A stretch of DNA of 64,000 nt from Toxonevra muliebris (GCA_963691655.1 OY829326.1:56599776-56663775); one strand, 5' to 3'; counted from the first letter of the stretch, positions 10,964 to 23,730 are shown. Translations and numbers: made by a program. Notes: generated from the sequence alone by a model not told the origin.

Positions 10964-11298
10964 AGTGAAATTTACTATTATAATCCTATCCGTTCATGCT
11001 TTTGCAAAACTAACTAGAACCTCAAATACGGTCCTTAAATTCTACTAAAACAATTCGTTGAAACAGTATTTTAGTGAATATTTTTCCTGAATCATATGAC
11101 ATCGTTAAGTTCAAAGCTTCACAGAATTATCATTTTTCTATCTTTCCCCTTTCTAGCCAATCTATCTCCCTTTTTCTAATTAACATAATGCTTTGGTAAA
11201 AAGGTTAGAGGCCAATTCACATCGTGACAACATTTTCTATAGGTTATGCTAGATTTTGACGGCTAAGAGAGAAAGTTTATTTTGAACGCATTGCAAAG

Positions 11299-11905
11299 AA
11301 AAAACCACATCTTAAGCCCATAAACAAGAAGAAGTGTTTACTATTTGCTCAAAAGTACAAAGATTGGACAATTGATAATTGACGAATCCAAATTTGACCT
11401 ATTTGGCCAAAAACGTCGTCAATTCGTTCGCAAGATGGCGAACTGTGTTGTGGCATCTTTCAAGCAAGGTGGCGGCTCTATAATAGTCTGGGGATGTTTT
11501 TGTTACGATGGCGTTGGTAATTTGATCGAAATAGACGGAAAAATGGACGAGAAATACTACAATCACATCCTCCAACACAATAACATTCCATCTGGTACAG
11601 ATTTAATCGGCCGTGGCTTCACATTCCCATAGGATAATGGAAACATACATCGAAATTTTATCAAAACTATTTAGAATCAAAACAAAATCAAGGTGCATTG
11701 AAAATTTTGGATTGGCACCACAATCTCCAGACGTCAACGCTATTGAGCTGTTATGGGATGAGCTGGTGGGTGTTCAGGTGCTCAACCACGCCCATTTTAT
11801 CATATAATATTTTTAACATTGGTTTAAAGCCGTAACCAAAGTTTAACTTTTCTGTCTCAACTGGAAGTATTTTGGGCCGCTGACTCCATACAAGTCTGAC
11901 CACTG
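11299..11905 (+). pseudogene. Tc1-like (DD34E) transposase fragment with right terminal repeat
   Basis: Pieces in several frames follow the Tc1 order: IIDESKFDLFGQKRRQFVRK (first Asp), GGGSIIVWGCFCYDGVGNL, Y-HILQ, then *DNGNIHRNF (second Asp, just after a stop), and PQSPDVNAIELLWDEL (Glu). The DNA-binding half is absent. The right end CAAGTCTGACCACTG at 11891-11905, followed by TA at 11906-11907, is a typical Tc1 terminal repeat. No matching left end was found, so the copy is 5'-truncated. At least two frameshifts make it dead. Confidence 0.8.
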
Positions 11906-11929
11906 TACACGTTTTCCGTCAGCAGTCAA

Positions 11930-13170
11930 CGTAGAGTTCCTACTAAATCACTTGTGTGAAGGTAAGGAGAACCGATATTTCCACTTTCGTTATCTCTGTT
12001 AGACTAAGTATTGCTAAGCGCGACCCCAAGCATTGGAGTCTACTCAACTGCAACCTTGGAAATTAACATAGAAAGTGGATAATCGATTCTGCCTCTACTT
12101 CACCAGGACAACTTCGGCATAGTCTGCTCGTTGAAATGCACCGCCGTTGGAACATTATCACAATATCCAGTTAGGAGTCCTGTGAACAGACGTTCTGCAG
12201 ATTTATTGTGACCTAAGAGGACATTTGTCTTTTTTTTTATCTAACCTTTGCCATAGGGCCCGTGAAATTTTGCAGTCTTTTAGGCTAGGCCAAGCGTCAT
12301 TTGTCACCGCGATGGTGAACTTATCTTTTCCCTTAAATAGTTCGCATATCGGAGATTGTACTGATTTATCTGCTATGTTTATGTCCATTTCAGAGCTCAT
12401 TCTGGCCATTTCATCTGCTATTTCATTCCCTTTAATATTGCTCTGTCTAAAACCCCAGTAGAGAGTGACCTTGTTATGCTCAATGACATTTCCTTACAAT
12501 CTCTGATTAAACTATTTCGGCTTTCATTATAGCCTGGCTGTCAGTAACGATAGTGATGTTCGAAATCCGAAATGCACTGTCTTGTAGAAGTCGAGCTGCT
12601 TTCTCAATAGCAAAAGCCTCTATCTGAAAAACGCTGAAGCTGTCGATGAAACGATTTGACCGCCTTAGCTGCAGGTCTTCGAAGTAGAGACCAGCTCCTG
12701 TTTTATTCTGGATACAGAGTTTGGAATTCTAGTAATAAAATCTAAATTTGAGATCGTGTAATCCATGTCCACATCTAAGTCAGCTTTGATCCTATTTTGA
12801 CCTCCCCGATTTATCTCACTCAAAATTGTAGAGTGTCCATAGTTATCTGATTTCCAAACGTTAGATTTTCTTAGCTTGAAAGCTCCTTTGGTGGCCCAGC
12901 CTTGAATAAACACCAGTAGCGGTAAGAGATGGAATATCATATTTAGATTTCCTTTACGTGCACTACTTACTGCTCTTGAGATCCGCACACTGACAAGTCT
13001 CTTGTGCTTTTCCCATGCTGGTTTGGTTGCTCTTCTTACCCAACGTCTTCCAATCCATGCCACTATGAAATTCTTAGCTCCATGATCAGTCAACGCCTTA
13101 CAAATGGCTTCCGTGCTTATATTTTTGAAGGGTCCTTCAATGTCGAAGAAACCTACTAAAGTGTTCTCAG
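11930..13170 (-). pseudogene. Non-LTR retrotransposon remnant (RT and RNase H)
   Basis: Minus strand. Near 13160-13120 it reads VGFFDIEGPFKNISTEA, reverse-transcriptase block 3 (consensus DIEGAFNN), followed by DHGAKNFIVAWIG. The RT core that should hold YADD is missing. The frame jumps to the post-RT 'thumb' (FHLLPLLVFI...NYGHS, about 12930-12830). RNase H follows: GAGLYFEDLQL (12690), FQIEAFAIEKAA, IVTDSQAIMKA and NEIADEMAR (12410). Weak C-terminal matches run to about 11930. Several stops and shifts. The layout fits the LOA/I-type elements that carry RNase H. Confidence 0.75.
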
Positions 13171-15203
13171 ATTTGTAAACAAAAAATAAGGAAAATCTTA
13201 AAGTCCATCGTTGTCTTATGTTTTTGTTCTAAAACTAAAGATTGTGCGAGAAATGCTCAACTTCTTGAACTTATAAAGCAAAAGCTTAATCAATGTTAGA
13301 ATTATTCACAACTGCCCTACTTGAATCGAGTAATCAAATACAATGGCTTAAGTCAAGTAGAAATAACTCGCATATTTCCTTCGTTCGTTCTTGTTAAAAG
13401 TAAAAAATTTAAATGTTGCTTAGAATCTCTCAAAGTTTTATTTTTTATTATTAATTTTTCATTTTTTTTTTTTCATTTTCATTTAATTAAATTTTATTTT
13501 CCTTTACACATTTTAATCATTGCATTAGTTTAAAAACTTTCACCTTAACTCACCACAAAGCAACAGAATTAATGTTACTCATACGTCACGTGCACCTCAT
13601 ACAAATTTCTATATATACCAAAATAAAAATATTTATCAAAACTCTTATGCTTCAATAACTTTCAAGCTAATGAACTTTAAAGCCATTATCAACATTTTAT
13701 AAAAGTCACGCACGCAAATCCTTTAGCTACACAGCAACAACAACAACAACAAACTAAGCTATAAATTTACCTTTTTTTATATACCATATTGAGTGAAGAA
13801 AAAGAAGAAAGGTTTAATGGTTGGTGCTTTGTTGCAAGTTTTTGTTTATTTTGTTATTGTTGCATAACTAATAACTAAAATAAAAATCAAAAAATTTCTC
13901 GCAAAAAATCTTAAAAATTAAAATAAAGTTATTGAAATACAAAAAAAAAAAAAAAGGTCGAAAGTTAATTAAAGAATCGCATAGAGTAGCATAAATTTTC
14001 AATGAATAAATGAATGCTAAAGAGGAAACAGTCTCTCTATATTCAAGCATAAAATCCCATGCAAAACTCGTTCATGATTTTCTTGTTTACTTGTTTGCTG
14101 CAATATTGTTGTCTAGAAGGTAATAATATAATAGCAACAACTAAAAAACAAAAACTAAAATTTTGTAGCGTTGCAGTCTATTCAACTTTTTGCATTATTA
14201 ATTACTAAATGGCAACGGACGTGAATTCTGCGTACACGGCATGCTACTGTAGCTACTATTCTGTGTGAATTCCATTTGCTTTTATGCAAATAAAATAATT
14301 GGGAAAAAAAAATCTAATTTTAAATGTGAAAATGTTACATTGAATAGAAAGTATTCAGCATGTATTGAGTTTGTTTTCCGTGTCAATGAACTTTTTTGTG
14401 CTACAGCAAATGAAAACCTTGTACTTACGCTTAAAAACAAATAGAACTTTACTCATTAATTACGTATTTGTATGAACACACACACACACTCTCGCAGACA
14501 AAAAAAGCAGGTATTTGGGATTATTAAAATTGAAGTGTAATTAACTAATTTATTTAGAGCTCGACCAAATCTGCTTCTTTAGGACTATTACATTTCAATG
14601 AACATTTTTTAATTGATTGAATAATCTTTCAAACTTTTGCCGTTATTTATCATATAATTCTGTACACAATTAGTTCTAGGTTTGAGAGTGTTGTTATAAA
14701 AGAGGGTAATTAATTAGTGAATAGTACTTTGGCAATGAGAGCAGCAAAAAGGATTGAAATTGAGTAGTTGGAAACGAGTGATTATGTACTTACTTTTTTA
14801 TGCTTAATTGTAGGCAAATACCTTTAATAAATCTTAGTTTTAACCACTAGCAACTGGAACCGTTCATCCCACTTAATTTTTTATAAGAAAGAACGCTTGC
14901 TATTGTGGCCAATCGTAAGGCTTATTGAGAAAAAAATGAGGGTAGAATCAGAGGTGCAGAAGTAATTACTTTTATTTATTGAAATTTCCTTTTAATATAT
15001 ATATTTTACTAGCAAACCGACCTTGGCAAAGTTTGAGTCTTACAAAAATTACTACAGAAAAAACATTTGCAAAAGAAATGACTTCATGAGCGTATCAACT
15101 TCCTATCTGAATCTAATTATTGCACTTATCATCCACATTGTTTAGCTGACCAGTTCTACTCCCACTCAGTTATGTCATTTTAAATATTTAGTATATTATA
15201 GGA
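13171..15203. other. AT-rich stretch without a recognisable gene
   Basis: Contains a (CAA)n run near 13735-13751, several poly-T and poly-A runs, and a (CA)n run near 14477. Open frames here are low-complexity Phe/Lys-rich and were rejected. Confidence 0.6.
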
Positions 15204-15498
15204 GACGATTTCGATAGTATATTGCGTAACGCGTAGGACTTTCAACCGGTTCATAGCGGGTATGATTCTCATTTTAGTCTGGTCGTTAGTTCTCATCACC
15301 TTCTTATATTCACGATCGATTCGAAGTTAATGAGATTATAAGAAAATTTGTTGGAAATGTCAAAACCACTAACTGATAAAAAATTGCCACACTGCAGTTC
15401 GGAACCGGCGTTAAACTGTAGGTTTAACCATGTGGTAACACAATTGGTCGTTCTAGTCTAAGTGCGTCTCTCGATAGCTACTTAACTTAACCTAACTA
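15204..15498 (+). repeat. tRNA-derived SINE, copy 3 (diverged)
   Basis: Starts GACGATTTCGATAG and runs through 'aaaattgccacac', 'ttcggaaccggcgttaaactgtagg' and 'catgtggtaacac' to 'cttaacctaacta'. It matches 49169-49488 end to end but is clearly more diverged, including in the B box. It is the oldest of the full-length copies here. Confidence 0.8.
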
Positions 15499-15734
15499 TA
15501 CGAGATAGCACACTCACTTGTTGAGAGGAAATAAAATATAACGTTTATGCAAACGGGCAGTTCTACTCCTGGATGCTCCAAAAATCTAATTTTGAATTTC
15601 GTGGCGCTGACTTGAGACATGAGTTTTGAATTTTTCTTCTACGACGCGACTATTGAATACATCACAGCACCAATTTGTATGCAATTTGTATAGAATTTGT
15701 TGTTACAGCGCCAGCAATTGGATTTTAACAAATC

Positions 15735-15950
15735 ATAAAGTAGTAGAAATTAGTAATGAAAATAGCAGTAAAAAATGAGTAGTGGAAAAGGTAGTAGTAA
15801 AAGGATTAGAAAATAGTATTAGATATTGTTGTAAAAAAGTGGTAGTAATAGTAGTAAAAAAGTAGCAAAAAAGGTAGCAGAAAAATAGTAAATCACAGTA
15901 ATAGAAAAATTGTAAAAAATGGTTAGAAAATAGTATTTAAATAGCAAATT
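15735..15950. repeat. Degenerate (TAGTAAAAA)n-type simple repeat
   Basis: About 215 bp of irregular 'gtagtaaaaa', 'agtagcaaaaaagg' and 'aaaatagta' units. Low complexity, no coding potential. Confidence 0.65.
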
Positions 15951-17731
15951 GGTCCCAATATTTAAATTTAAATAATTTTTTGGATTAAATGAAATCTGAC
16001 AAAATTGTTCAACAATTTTCTTCTTTTTTTTTATGAAAATGTAATATTTGTCAGCATTTATGATTATAAATGAGATTTATCAGTTTTGAAAATTTTATCA
16101 TAAAATTTTTGAATGATCTCCTGTGTAGCTCAAATGATTTAGACTGAATCCTTATTTTTTAGTACATTTTTTAACCAAATTTTAAAATTAAAATGTTTCA
16201 TTTTTTTTAATGTATAGCTACCAGTTTTTTATAAACTTAAAAGCGATAAATATGAAATATGGTATAAAGGTACCTGGTGTTTTTCAATAGCTTTTCATCT
16301 TTTTCAGGAAAATTTTATGGAAGTGTCCACCATGAGGCCATTTTTTTTTTTGAAAGTTGAAATCTCGACTTTTTTTTAAACAGCTTAAATTTTATTTCTG
16401 TTGGTAATATCAAAACAAGTTTTGGCTAGAAAGTTAGCTAATGAAATAAGGTTTCAGGAGATATTGTATAAATGTCCATGCATATTATATCGTTTAGGCT
16501 CCACAGTCGTTCAAAAATGGCTGTCCTCCTTGGTGCTCTCTCCCCTACAGAAAATAATTCGAACAGCGGTAAGCGCCAAGGGCAGCAATTCATGTAATCT
16601 CCGCCGCTTTACCGTCGTACGGCGGAATTGTGTTTAGAGCATTAAATGTTGTTCTCTCCATTGCAGGCTCGTTTAACATCTAAACAGACTCCTTTAACAT
16701 CTAACGCATATTTTATAGCATAAGAAATATTCATTTCAAAAACAAAATACACCAAATATGAATTCGTACATATACATTAGGATGGCCCTTAGCTATAGGT
16801 AGTTTTTCAAAAGTAAAAATGTTGCTATTCCCTTGCACTAATCTGGTTTCAATTAAGAAAAATCCAGGCACCTTGAAGTTGACGCTTAGAATACGTAACT
16901 ATTAACTATGTTCAAAAACGGTATAGTCTTTCTTATCTTAACCATTTTCTTTTTATTACTTGTTAATTATAATTAATGCTGTAATATGTGGAAAATATCT
17001 AAATAAAGAAACTAACTAACAACCAGGAAATTGTGTGAAAACCTTCTGAATACAATTTTTAAAAGTAAATCCGCACAATTCCTGAAACAACATGAAAAAT
17101 ATAATCGCTCACAACTTCTGTAGGAGAAACGTATTTTTATTTACAAGGCTAATATCTATAGAATCTATTGTGAATTTCACAAGAATTTAAGCGAAATTCA
17201 ATTGAAATGCCGAAAGTAACTTAGCAACCCTTAAACACATGGTTGTAAAAACAGGGAAAATTTAAGATATTTTTTTTTAGAAATTTTACATTTTGTTTTC
17301 ATAACAGCTGCTCTTGCAATATTTCTGTGGTAAAAATGAAAAACAGCATAACTGGAGTTATGATGGGAAATATTTTATCACATGTATTTGACTCTAAATA
17401 CTAAACTGATGCGTATTTTGAAGTAATTTTTAGAATTATATATCGTTTTAAGAATGATCATTAATTTGAAGATAAAGTCGTTTGAAACAATTGCTGCGTT
17501 TTATTCTCCACTTGCTTCTAGTTATATATAACCAGCAGCGATAATTGTATGGGAAAACAATAACAAAGCCGCAGAGATAATACATATAATTATAGCACGT
17601 AAAAATTCTTCTTTATCTCCCAACTTATAATCAGTCAAAAACGAAATTCGATTCTCAATGAAATTCGTTTTTTGGGCCTACGACAAAACACCTAGATTTT
17701 AAATTCAAAATTTCAACGAAATTTACTCACG
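15951..17731. other. AT-rich stretch with one GC-richer island
   Basis: Mostly AT-rich. At 16490-16640 there is a GC-richer patch holding 'ctctcccctacag', then 18 bases, then 'gtaagcg'. This resembles an acceptor and a donor around a very short exon, but no flanking exon could be linked to it. The 78-codon frame at 16401-16637 has no recognisable domain. Confidence 0.4.
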
Positions 17732-18151
17732 TATTTTTCGGTTTTCGGCAACGATTTGTGGAGCAATTTGTTTCTCAGCTTCATTTTTTATGAAAATTTT
17801 ATTGTATTCCTGAATGAGTTTCACATTTTTTTCTGCAACGTCATCGACAGCAATTTTCTTCTCAAATTTTTAGTTTTCATTTTAATAACCTGGATCACCT
17901 TTCCATGTTGAAAGTTCTTTGTTGAAGAGATCGGTGGTGATAGAAAATTTCGCGAAGAACATTTTTGTACCAGTATATACAAAAAACGAAAACTCTATGT
18001 TTATAAACGAAGAAAAATGATTTTTTTTTGCAGCCAGCTTCCAATATAATTTATGCTTAATTTGTCTTAACCGCTTGTGGAACATTTTCCTAAAATAATG
18101 ACAGAAATACAGTTTGGGGATAAAGGTGGGTGGCAAATTTGCCAGCAGCAC
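17732..18151 (-). pseudogene. Remnant of a multicopy arthropod protein family (unassigned)
   Basis: Minus strand. One frame (18151-17882) ends TTDLFNKELSTWKGDPGY. A stop and shift later it continues VDDVAEKNVKLIQEYN and IVAENRKIR, ending at a donor-like GTGAGT near 17730. From memory, the 'DVAER.VKLIQ.YN ... KQ...LQIV..HRK' pattern is common at the C-terminus of a repetitive arthropod protein family of unknown function. I cannot verify this here. No intact gene. Confidence 0.3.
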
Positions 18152-18620
18152 CTTTCTGATTTCTCAATCAATATCCTGATAATTTGACGCATGAGCAAAA
18201 AGTAACGATAAGGTGCTTTAATTTCATCTTGTGACAGAAACCAGGCTCAAACGTACACCCGAGCAAGAAAAATATAAATTCTTTTTAAGAGTTTTTCTCT
18301 TTATGAGCTAACTGAAACTGGTATTGAGAAAGGTATATCTTGAATGCATAAATCATTGTTAACTTTAACAATTCTGGCTACTCATCTCGGAGTTGTTTCT
18401 TCATGAAAAAGTGTTGTTCCAGAAATCCAAGAACAAAAAATTGATTTATTTGAAAAAATAACTTTCAGAGCGACAATGTATAACTTCATGGTCGATGAGG
18501 GTCGCCTCGTAGTTGTCCGATTGAACTCAAATTTTGCACAGATTGTTTCTTTATTGATTGAAACAAGGTAGGGGCCTGAGAGCTAAACTTTTAGAAAGTT
18601 GAAATAAAGAGCCACCCTAT

Positions 18621-18708
18621 CATATCTTCGCCAGAGAATTGATTTGGCGTATGTGTATAAGTATTCCTATGCCTATATGCCAAATCAATTCTCAGGCGAC
18701 GATATATG
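18621..18708. repeat. Conserved 88-bp hairpin, copy 1
   Basis: Arms 18621-18652 and 18675-18708 are complementary; the core arm is GAGAATTGATTTGGC. The loop of about 22 bases is 'gtgtataagtattcctatgcct'. A second copy at 63347-63428 has the same arms and a similar loop. It is too short for a typical MITE and has no coding content. Confidence 0.7.
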
Positions 18709-19396
18709 TAATTATAAAATAGTATTCTCTATGCTCAGAATTTTTGTTTTGAACTTCGGGAAATGATGCAATAGAGTACCTTGAGAGAACTGACATCGTG
18801 ATCGGACTTCGTTTTTATACATTCTGTCAAAGAAGTATGCAGAATTTATCAATAAAATACAATATATTCAACTAATAATCAAAATCTATTTTGTCTCCCT
18901 CAAAATAGGCTCTATTTCAAGCAATACAATGAACACCCAGTCGTCAAAGCATTTTTTAAACGCATATTGCGGTATGAACTTCAAATTCTTCGGCGGTTTT
19001 TGTTTTATCGCTTCTATTGAGTCGAAACCTGTGAATAAGGAAAAGACAGAAGAGGTCATATCAAGCGGTGCTGTTCATGTTGTTCTTGCAAGAGTTGACT
19101 TTATTGGCTTACTTGCTCTCCACATATAGCTCATCCAAATAAAAATTCTGCTGTTTCCATCGTATTCGTCCCCACCATTCCATGCATTTACAAAATTTTC
19201 AATTTCACAAAGATTCTGTGCTTATTCACATGCCAACGCGCCTATAAAAGTTTTACTTTAACCCTTCGCAAATTTTTTTTTTTTTGTGTTTTTAAAATAC
19301 AAATCATAATAGCCGACCGCTGCCACTCAAGTGACTTTGTAAGTTTTGAGATGCAGCAGTTTGAAAAATTCTATCTCGCTTTTAATTTTAATTTTC

Positions 19397-19419
19397 CGCG
19401 GCGCGCCCTCTCGTGTAAC
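19397..19419. repeat. GC-rich 23-mer direct repeat, copy 1
   Basis: A 23-base GC-rich word beginning CGCGGCGCGCCCTCTCG in very AT-rich surroundings, repeated exactly at 20236-20258. Sequence just upstream of both copies is loosely similar ('gcagt...'), so the shared unit may be about 70 bp. Confidence 0.7.
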
Positions 19420-19534
19420 AAAAAAATTCAAGGGTAGCTTGATGGAAATTTTTCAAAGTCAAAATGATAACATTTGATGAAACATTTCAAAATAAATGCT
19501 TAAAATCAGGGACCTAAAATAATTGTTATTTTTT

Positions 19535-20110
19535 GTTTAAGATTAAATTGGTTATGGCAAAAATAATTGCTTTTAAAAAATTACTTCTATATCATTATAA
19601 TTTTAATTTTAATTATAATAATTTTAATTATAATCTTTATTTTTGGTCTTCCATAACCATTATAAATAAGTTTTTTTTTTTTTGGTTATTCATATCCAAT
19701 TAAAATAAGAAAATTTAGTTTTGGTTATTCATAACCAATTAAAAAAAACCAATATTCTTTTTGGTCTTTCATAACCATTATAAATATTTTTGTTTGTTTT
19801 TTGGTTGTGCATATAAATACAATTTTCGCTTAGCTTCCATTTCACATATTGAACGTTATTCTATGAATGATTTGTGCATAAGCACCAAAAAAAGATTTTC
19901 TTATTTAGAATGGTTAGGAAAGACCAAAAAAATATTTTCATTTTTATAACAATTATGAATAACCAAAAAAATACTTTTTTCTTTATAATTATTATGAAAG
20001 ACTAAAAAAGTATTGGTCATTTAAAACAATTATTCGCAACAAATTTAAAAAAATTATAATTTAATAATTATTTAGTGATTTTTTCCAATATTGGTTATAA
20101 CTCTTATGCC
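19535..20110. repeat. Palindromic AT-rich array (TTTTGGTTATTCATAACC-type)
   Basis: Repeated near-palindromes of the form TTGGTTATTCATAACCAA occur in both orientations, for example 'ttggttattcataaccaatt', 'ggtctttcataaccatt' and 'aattatgaataaccaaaa'. They are separated by poly-A/T. The array lies between the two 23-mer repeats. Confidence 0.65.
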
Positions 20111-20235
20111 CCTGCTTAAAATATAGTTCAATATCACTAAAAATCAATCAATTGTTTTATTTTAATGACTTTTTTTTGCTATAAATAAGAAAAATTGCAG
20201 TCGATACTATGAAATTTACCTTGCGGTTAAATTGT

Positions 20236-20258
20236 CGCGGCGCGCCCTCTCGTGTAAC
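20236..20258. repeat. GC-rich 23-mer direct repeat, copy 2
   Basis: Identical over 23 bases to 19397-19419, in the same orientation, 839 bp away. The pair brackets the palindromic array. Confidence 0.7.
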
Positions 20259-22300
20259 TTTTCAGAAGGATGAAAAAGTAAACGACAATTACAAAATCTA
20301 TAAATTAAACCATGGCATATAAATGCAAGTATTTGTTTATTCAAAGGTTATACATAGAAATAAATAAACGTCAAAATGACACAGTAATTGATATGAAATT
20401 GTTGCGTAATTTATTATGAAAATTATGCTAATCCACTTATGTATATCCATACTTGCTTAGAAGCACTAGCGGATCAAGAGATTTGCTAAAGGGGGGCTTA
20501 AATTTTCTTTCCTATGAAATTTTTTTTTTACTCATGAACAAAGTTCAAAATGTGAGATTTTCATCGGCATCGGGTGGCTGTTGTGGTTAAACCCAAAATC
20601 TTCCCCTTGTATACGCCAGTGCTAAAGAGTATAATTGATTGCATGAGTATGTGTGAGTACGAGTCTGTATACATGTATATTTATGCTAGATTATACATAA
20701 GTGTGCATATGGTTATCTAAGAGATAGTTTTGTGTATTCCACAAACTAATATGCAAATATTGACATTTAATAAATTTAATTGATTGAAACTACATAATAC
20801 TATACAGAAATAATGAATAAAATTTGTGTATATTGACTTCATCAATTCATTAACTGCTGGTTATTGATGACCTACGGGGAGCTTTAATTTCTATGCATGT
20901 TGGCTTTTTAATAGATGACTTGGGAAATCAAATTAAAATCGTAACCATTCACTAGGATTAGGTTCAATGAGACGGGCAGCTTACTTCATTGGTTGAAAAT
21001 TTAATAATGGTTTGACTATTTTTAATAAATTTTCTAAAGTAAACTTTACAAAAAACTATATCCAGTATTTTTTAATTTTGAAAAAATATATCTTGCCTCA
21101 CTTTAATTGATATTTCGCTATACTACATTGCAACCAACTAACAATTGCAAACCAAAAACATCGCATGCCAATTAAACTCCAAACAAATCAATTAAGTTTT
21201 CTAGCCAGAACAAATACTTCGAAAAAACAATAAAAAAAAAAAAAAAAAAATGATTGAAATACCAGTATAAAAATGTAAGAGTAATGAAAATTGCAAATAG
21301 GTTTTGAAAAGGACTAGAACCTACTACTATTCCATACATACCTACATGTATGTATTATGCATACATGTACAAATATGCGAGTACCTACCATTCGGAACAA
21401 AAGCACTTTTGGTGGTTTTACGCATACCAAATACGACGAGTACGAGCAATAAAATGAAAACAAAATACAAAACAAAACAAAGAAAAAAAAAAACACAAAA
21501 ACAGTAGCAAAAAATGTTACAATTACAATAGCATAGAAAAAAGTAGTAGGAGTATGGTAGCATATATTGTTCATATGTATGTCCGTAGTTAGTAGTAGGC
21601 ACTAACTAAAATAACAATAGTAATGAAAGCAAAAATAAACAAAGAAAGAAACAAACAAACAAACGAACATTGAAAAAATGATTTTAATTGAACGGTACGT
21701 TTTCTAAAAGGTACTGAGATGAAACGCAGGTGCTTTCATTTATATGTATTTATGTTTGTATATGTATATTTATTTATCAGTGGTGTGGCACAACAGCCCA
21801 TGGGGGGAGGGGGGATAGGCTGACATTTACGCTTTTTTTGACCCTGCCAATCATGCAATTGCTACATTACGATGATGTTGAGTAGAGTTGAATACGGCCC
21901 AAAAGTTCCGGTTGAGTTTGAGAAGCTTCTGCTTATAAGTGAGAATTAAACTCTTTTCCAGGCCGGATATAAGTGGTGTATTCCATGCGGGGATAAGTCT
22001 GAGTGAAATATTTTTGGCATTGCCGTGAAAAACCGAGGCACTTGCCAGTTTCTTTCAACATCCAAAATATGTGATTATTCCAACGAACTCACATTAAATG
22101 GGCATGCCTAAAACACCAAGAACTACTGATTTCGCAATATCCACCTTACTTTTAATCAAGCGGATAATTGAGGATTGGGGAGCTCAAGATCACAAGGAAC
22201 ATTGGTTCTTAAGAGCGTTGAACTTAACTCTGTTTGCATAGCACCACTTGGGATGGATTTGTGGTCATTGTTGAGTGTGTCATTCGAAACATGCATTTAC
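20259..22300. other. AT-rich stretch without a recognisable gene
   Basis: Poly-A near 21232-21250, 'catacatgtat'-type repeats near 21335-21370, and a G-run near 21800-21815. The last 400 bases before 22300 are less AT-rich and may be decayed upstream sequence of the following retrotransposon, but I could not read domains in them. Confidence 0.5.
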
Positions 22301-22328
22301 CTCTAAATTTCTAAAGAGATAGGACGAT

Positions 22329-23730
22329 TTGGACAGGTGCATGAATGGCAGAAATGGGAAAGAAATTGGATTTCAGAGGGAAGTAAAATTTTTGGAGATA
22401 ACCCTTGACCAAAAACTACTCTGGAAAACACATGTTAGTGAAATATCAAGGAAGGCTACTAGATCATTTATGATCTGTAGATCGATCGCAGGAAAAAGTT
22501 GGGATTGTAATCTTAAAATACTGCGATGGATGTATACAATGGTTGTACGCCCTATGATTACTTATGGATCAGTAGTCTGGGCGGTAATAACAAGGCAGCA
22601 GACAGTCATCAACGCGCTTAATAAGCTGCAGAGATTGGCTTATTAGAACTTACACCTCTTCATATTCACACTCAATCCCAGATGAAGAGGTCTATCCTAA
22701 CGATATCTGGTGAAGATGTCGGGGCAAATGGATGGCTTAATCGAAAGAAGTTTGACATTCTAGAGATACAGCACCCAGAAATTGCCATACCGAGGGACAA
22801 CATGCAGCCAAAGTTTAGTTTTGAAAAACGATTCAAAACAGAACTTTGTAACAACAAGAAATGGGAAGGTATATCTAAAACGTATAAGATAGACCAGCAT
22901 ATGATAACATGGTACACAGACGGTTCTCTCACTGAAGAAAGAACCGGTGTTGGAGTATCTGGGCCGAGGATAAAATACTCTGAGCCCATGGGTAGGTACA
23001 CCAGTATCATTCAAGCGGAAATATACCCAATTGATAGGTGTGCATACTTTAATCTCAAGCGCAACTACCGGAATCAAAACATTACGATCCTAACCGATAG
23101 CCAAGCGGCTATCAATGCACTTAAGTCTCACCAGGATACCTCAAAACTGGGGATGGAGTGCCTTGATAAACTAAATACGCTTGGGTCATATAATCGGGTT
23201 TGGATCCTTTGGGTTCCGGTTCATATTGGGATTAAAGGAAATGAACCTGCGGATACACTAGCAAAGAAAGAAGCATCAACTTCTTTCGTAGGTCCAGAGC
23301 CATTTTGTGGAATAGGTAAAGGAACACTCTCTATACTAATTAAGAAAGAAGAAAATAAAAGGAAATTGTACTGGGAGCATAGACCAGGATTAGAGCATTC
23401 GAAAGCACTATTAGGAACCTATAACCTAAAACGCTTCAACGAATGTATGAATTTGTCAAAGAATAGTCTTAGAATCATTACAGGAATTCTAACCGGTCAT
23501 TGTAGGTTGAACTATCACCTAACAAAACTGGGAATTACAGCTAATGAATCATGTAGGTTTTGCAGAGAGATAAGGAATCTGCAAAGCACAGTGCCCCGCA
23601 CATATGCATATTCGTAAAAGAAATCTGGGTAACCACCAAATACCAGATGATAATCTCAACTCCATAGAAGTAGTATCCATACTAAAATTTCTACTGGAGG
23701 CTGGACTTATGGAAATACTATGAGTCCATG
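22329..23730 (+). pseudogene. Non-LTR retrotransposon 3' part with near-intact RNase H
   Basis: The first frame (22329-22646) covers the end of the reverse transcriptase: VKFLEITLDQKLLWKTH, then MYTMVVRPMITYGSVVWAV. The second (22682-23617, 311 codons) carries RNase H with all four acidic positions: WYTDGSLTEERTGVGV, QAEIYPID, ILTDSQAAINAL and GNEPADTLAKKEA. It ends with LTGHCRLNYHLTKLGI and C-x2-C of a zinc knuckle. A shift near 23580 puts the remaining ESAKH segment in another frame. RT core and 5' part are absent. It resembles LOA/I-type elements. The two frames are separated by a stop, so no active protein is expected. Confidence 0.85.
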
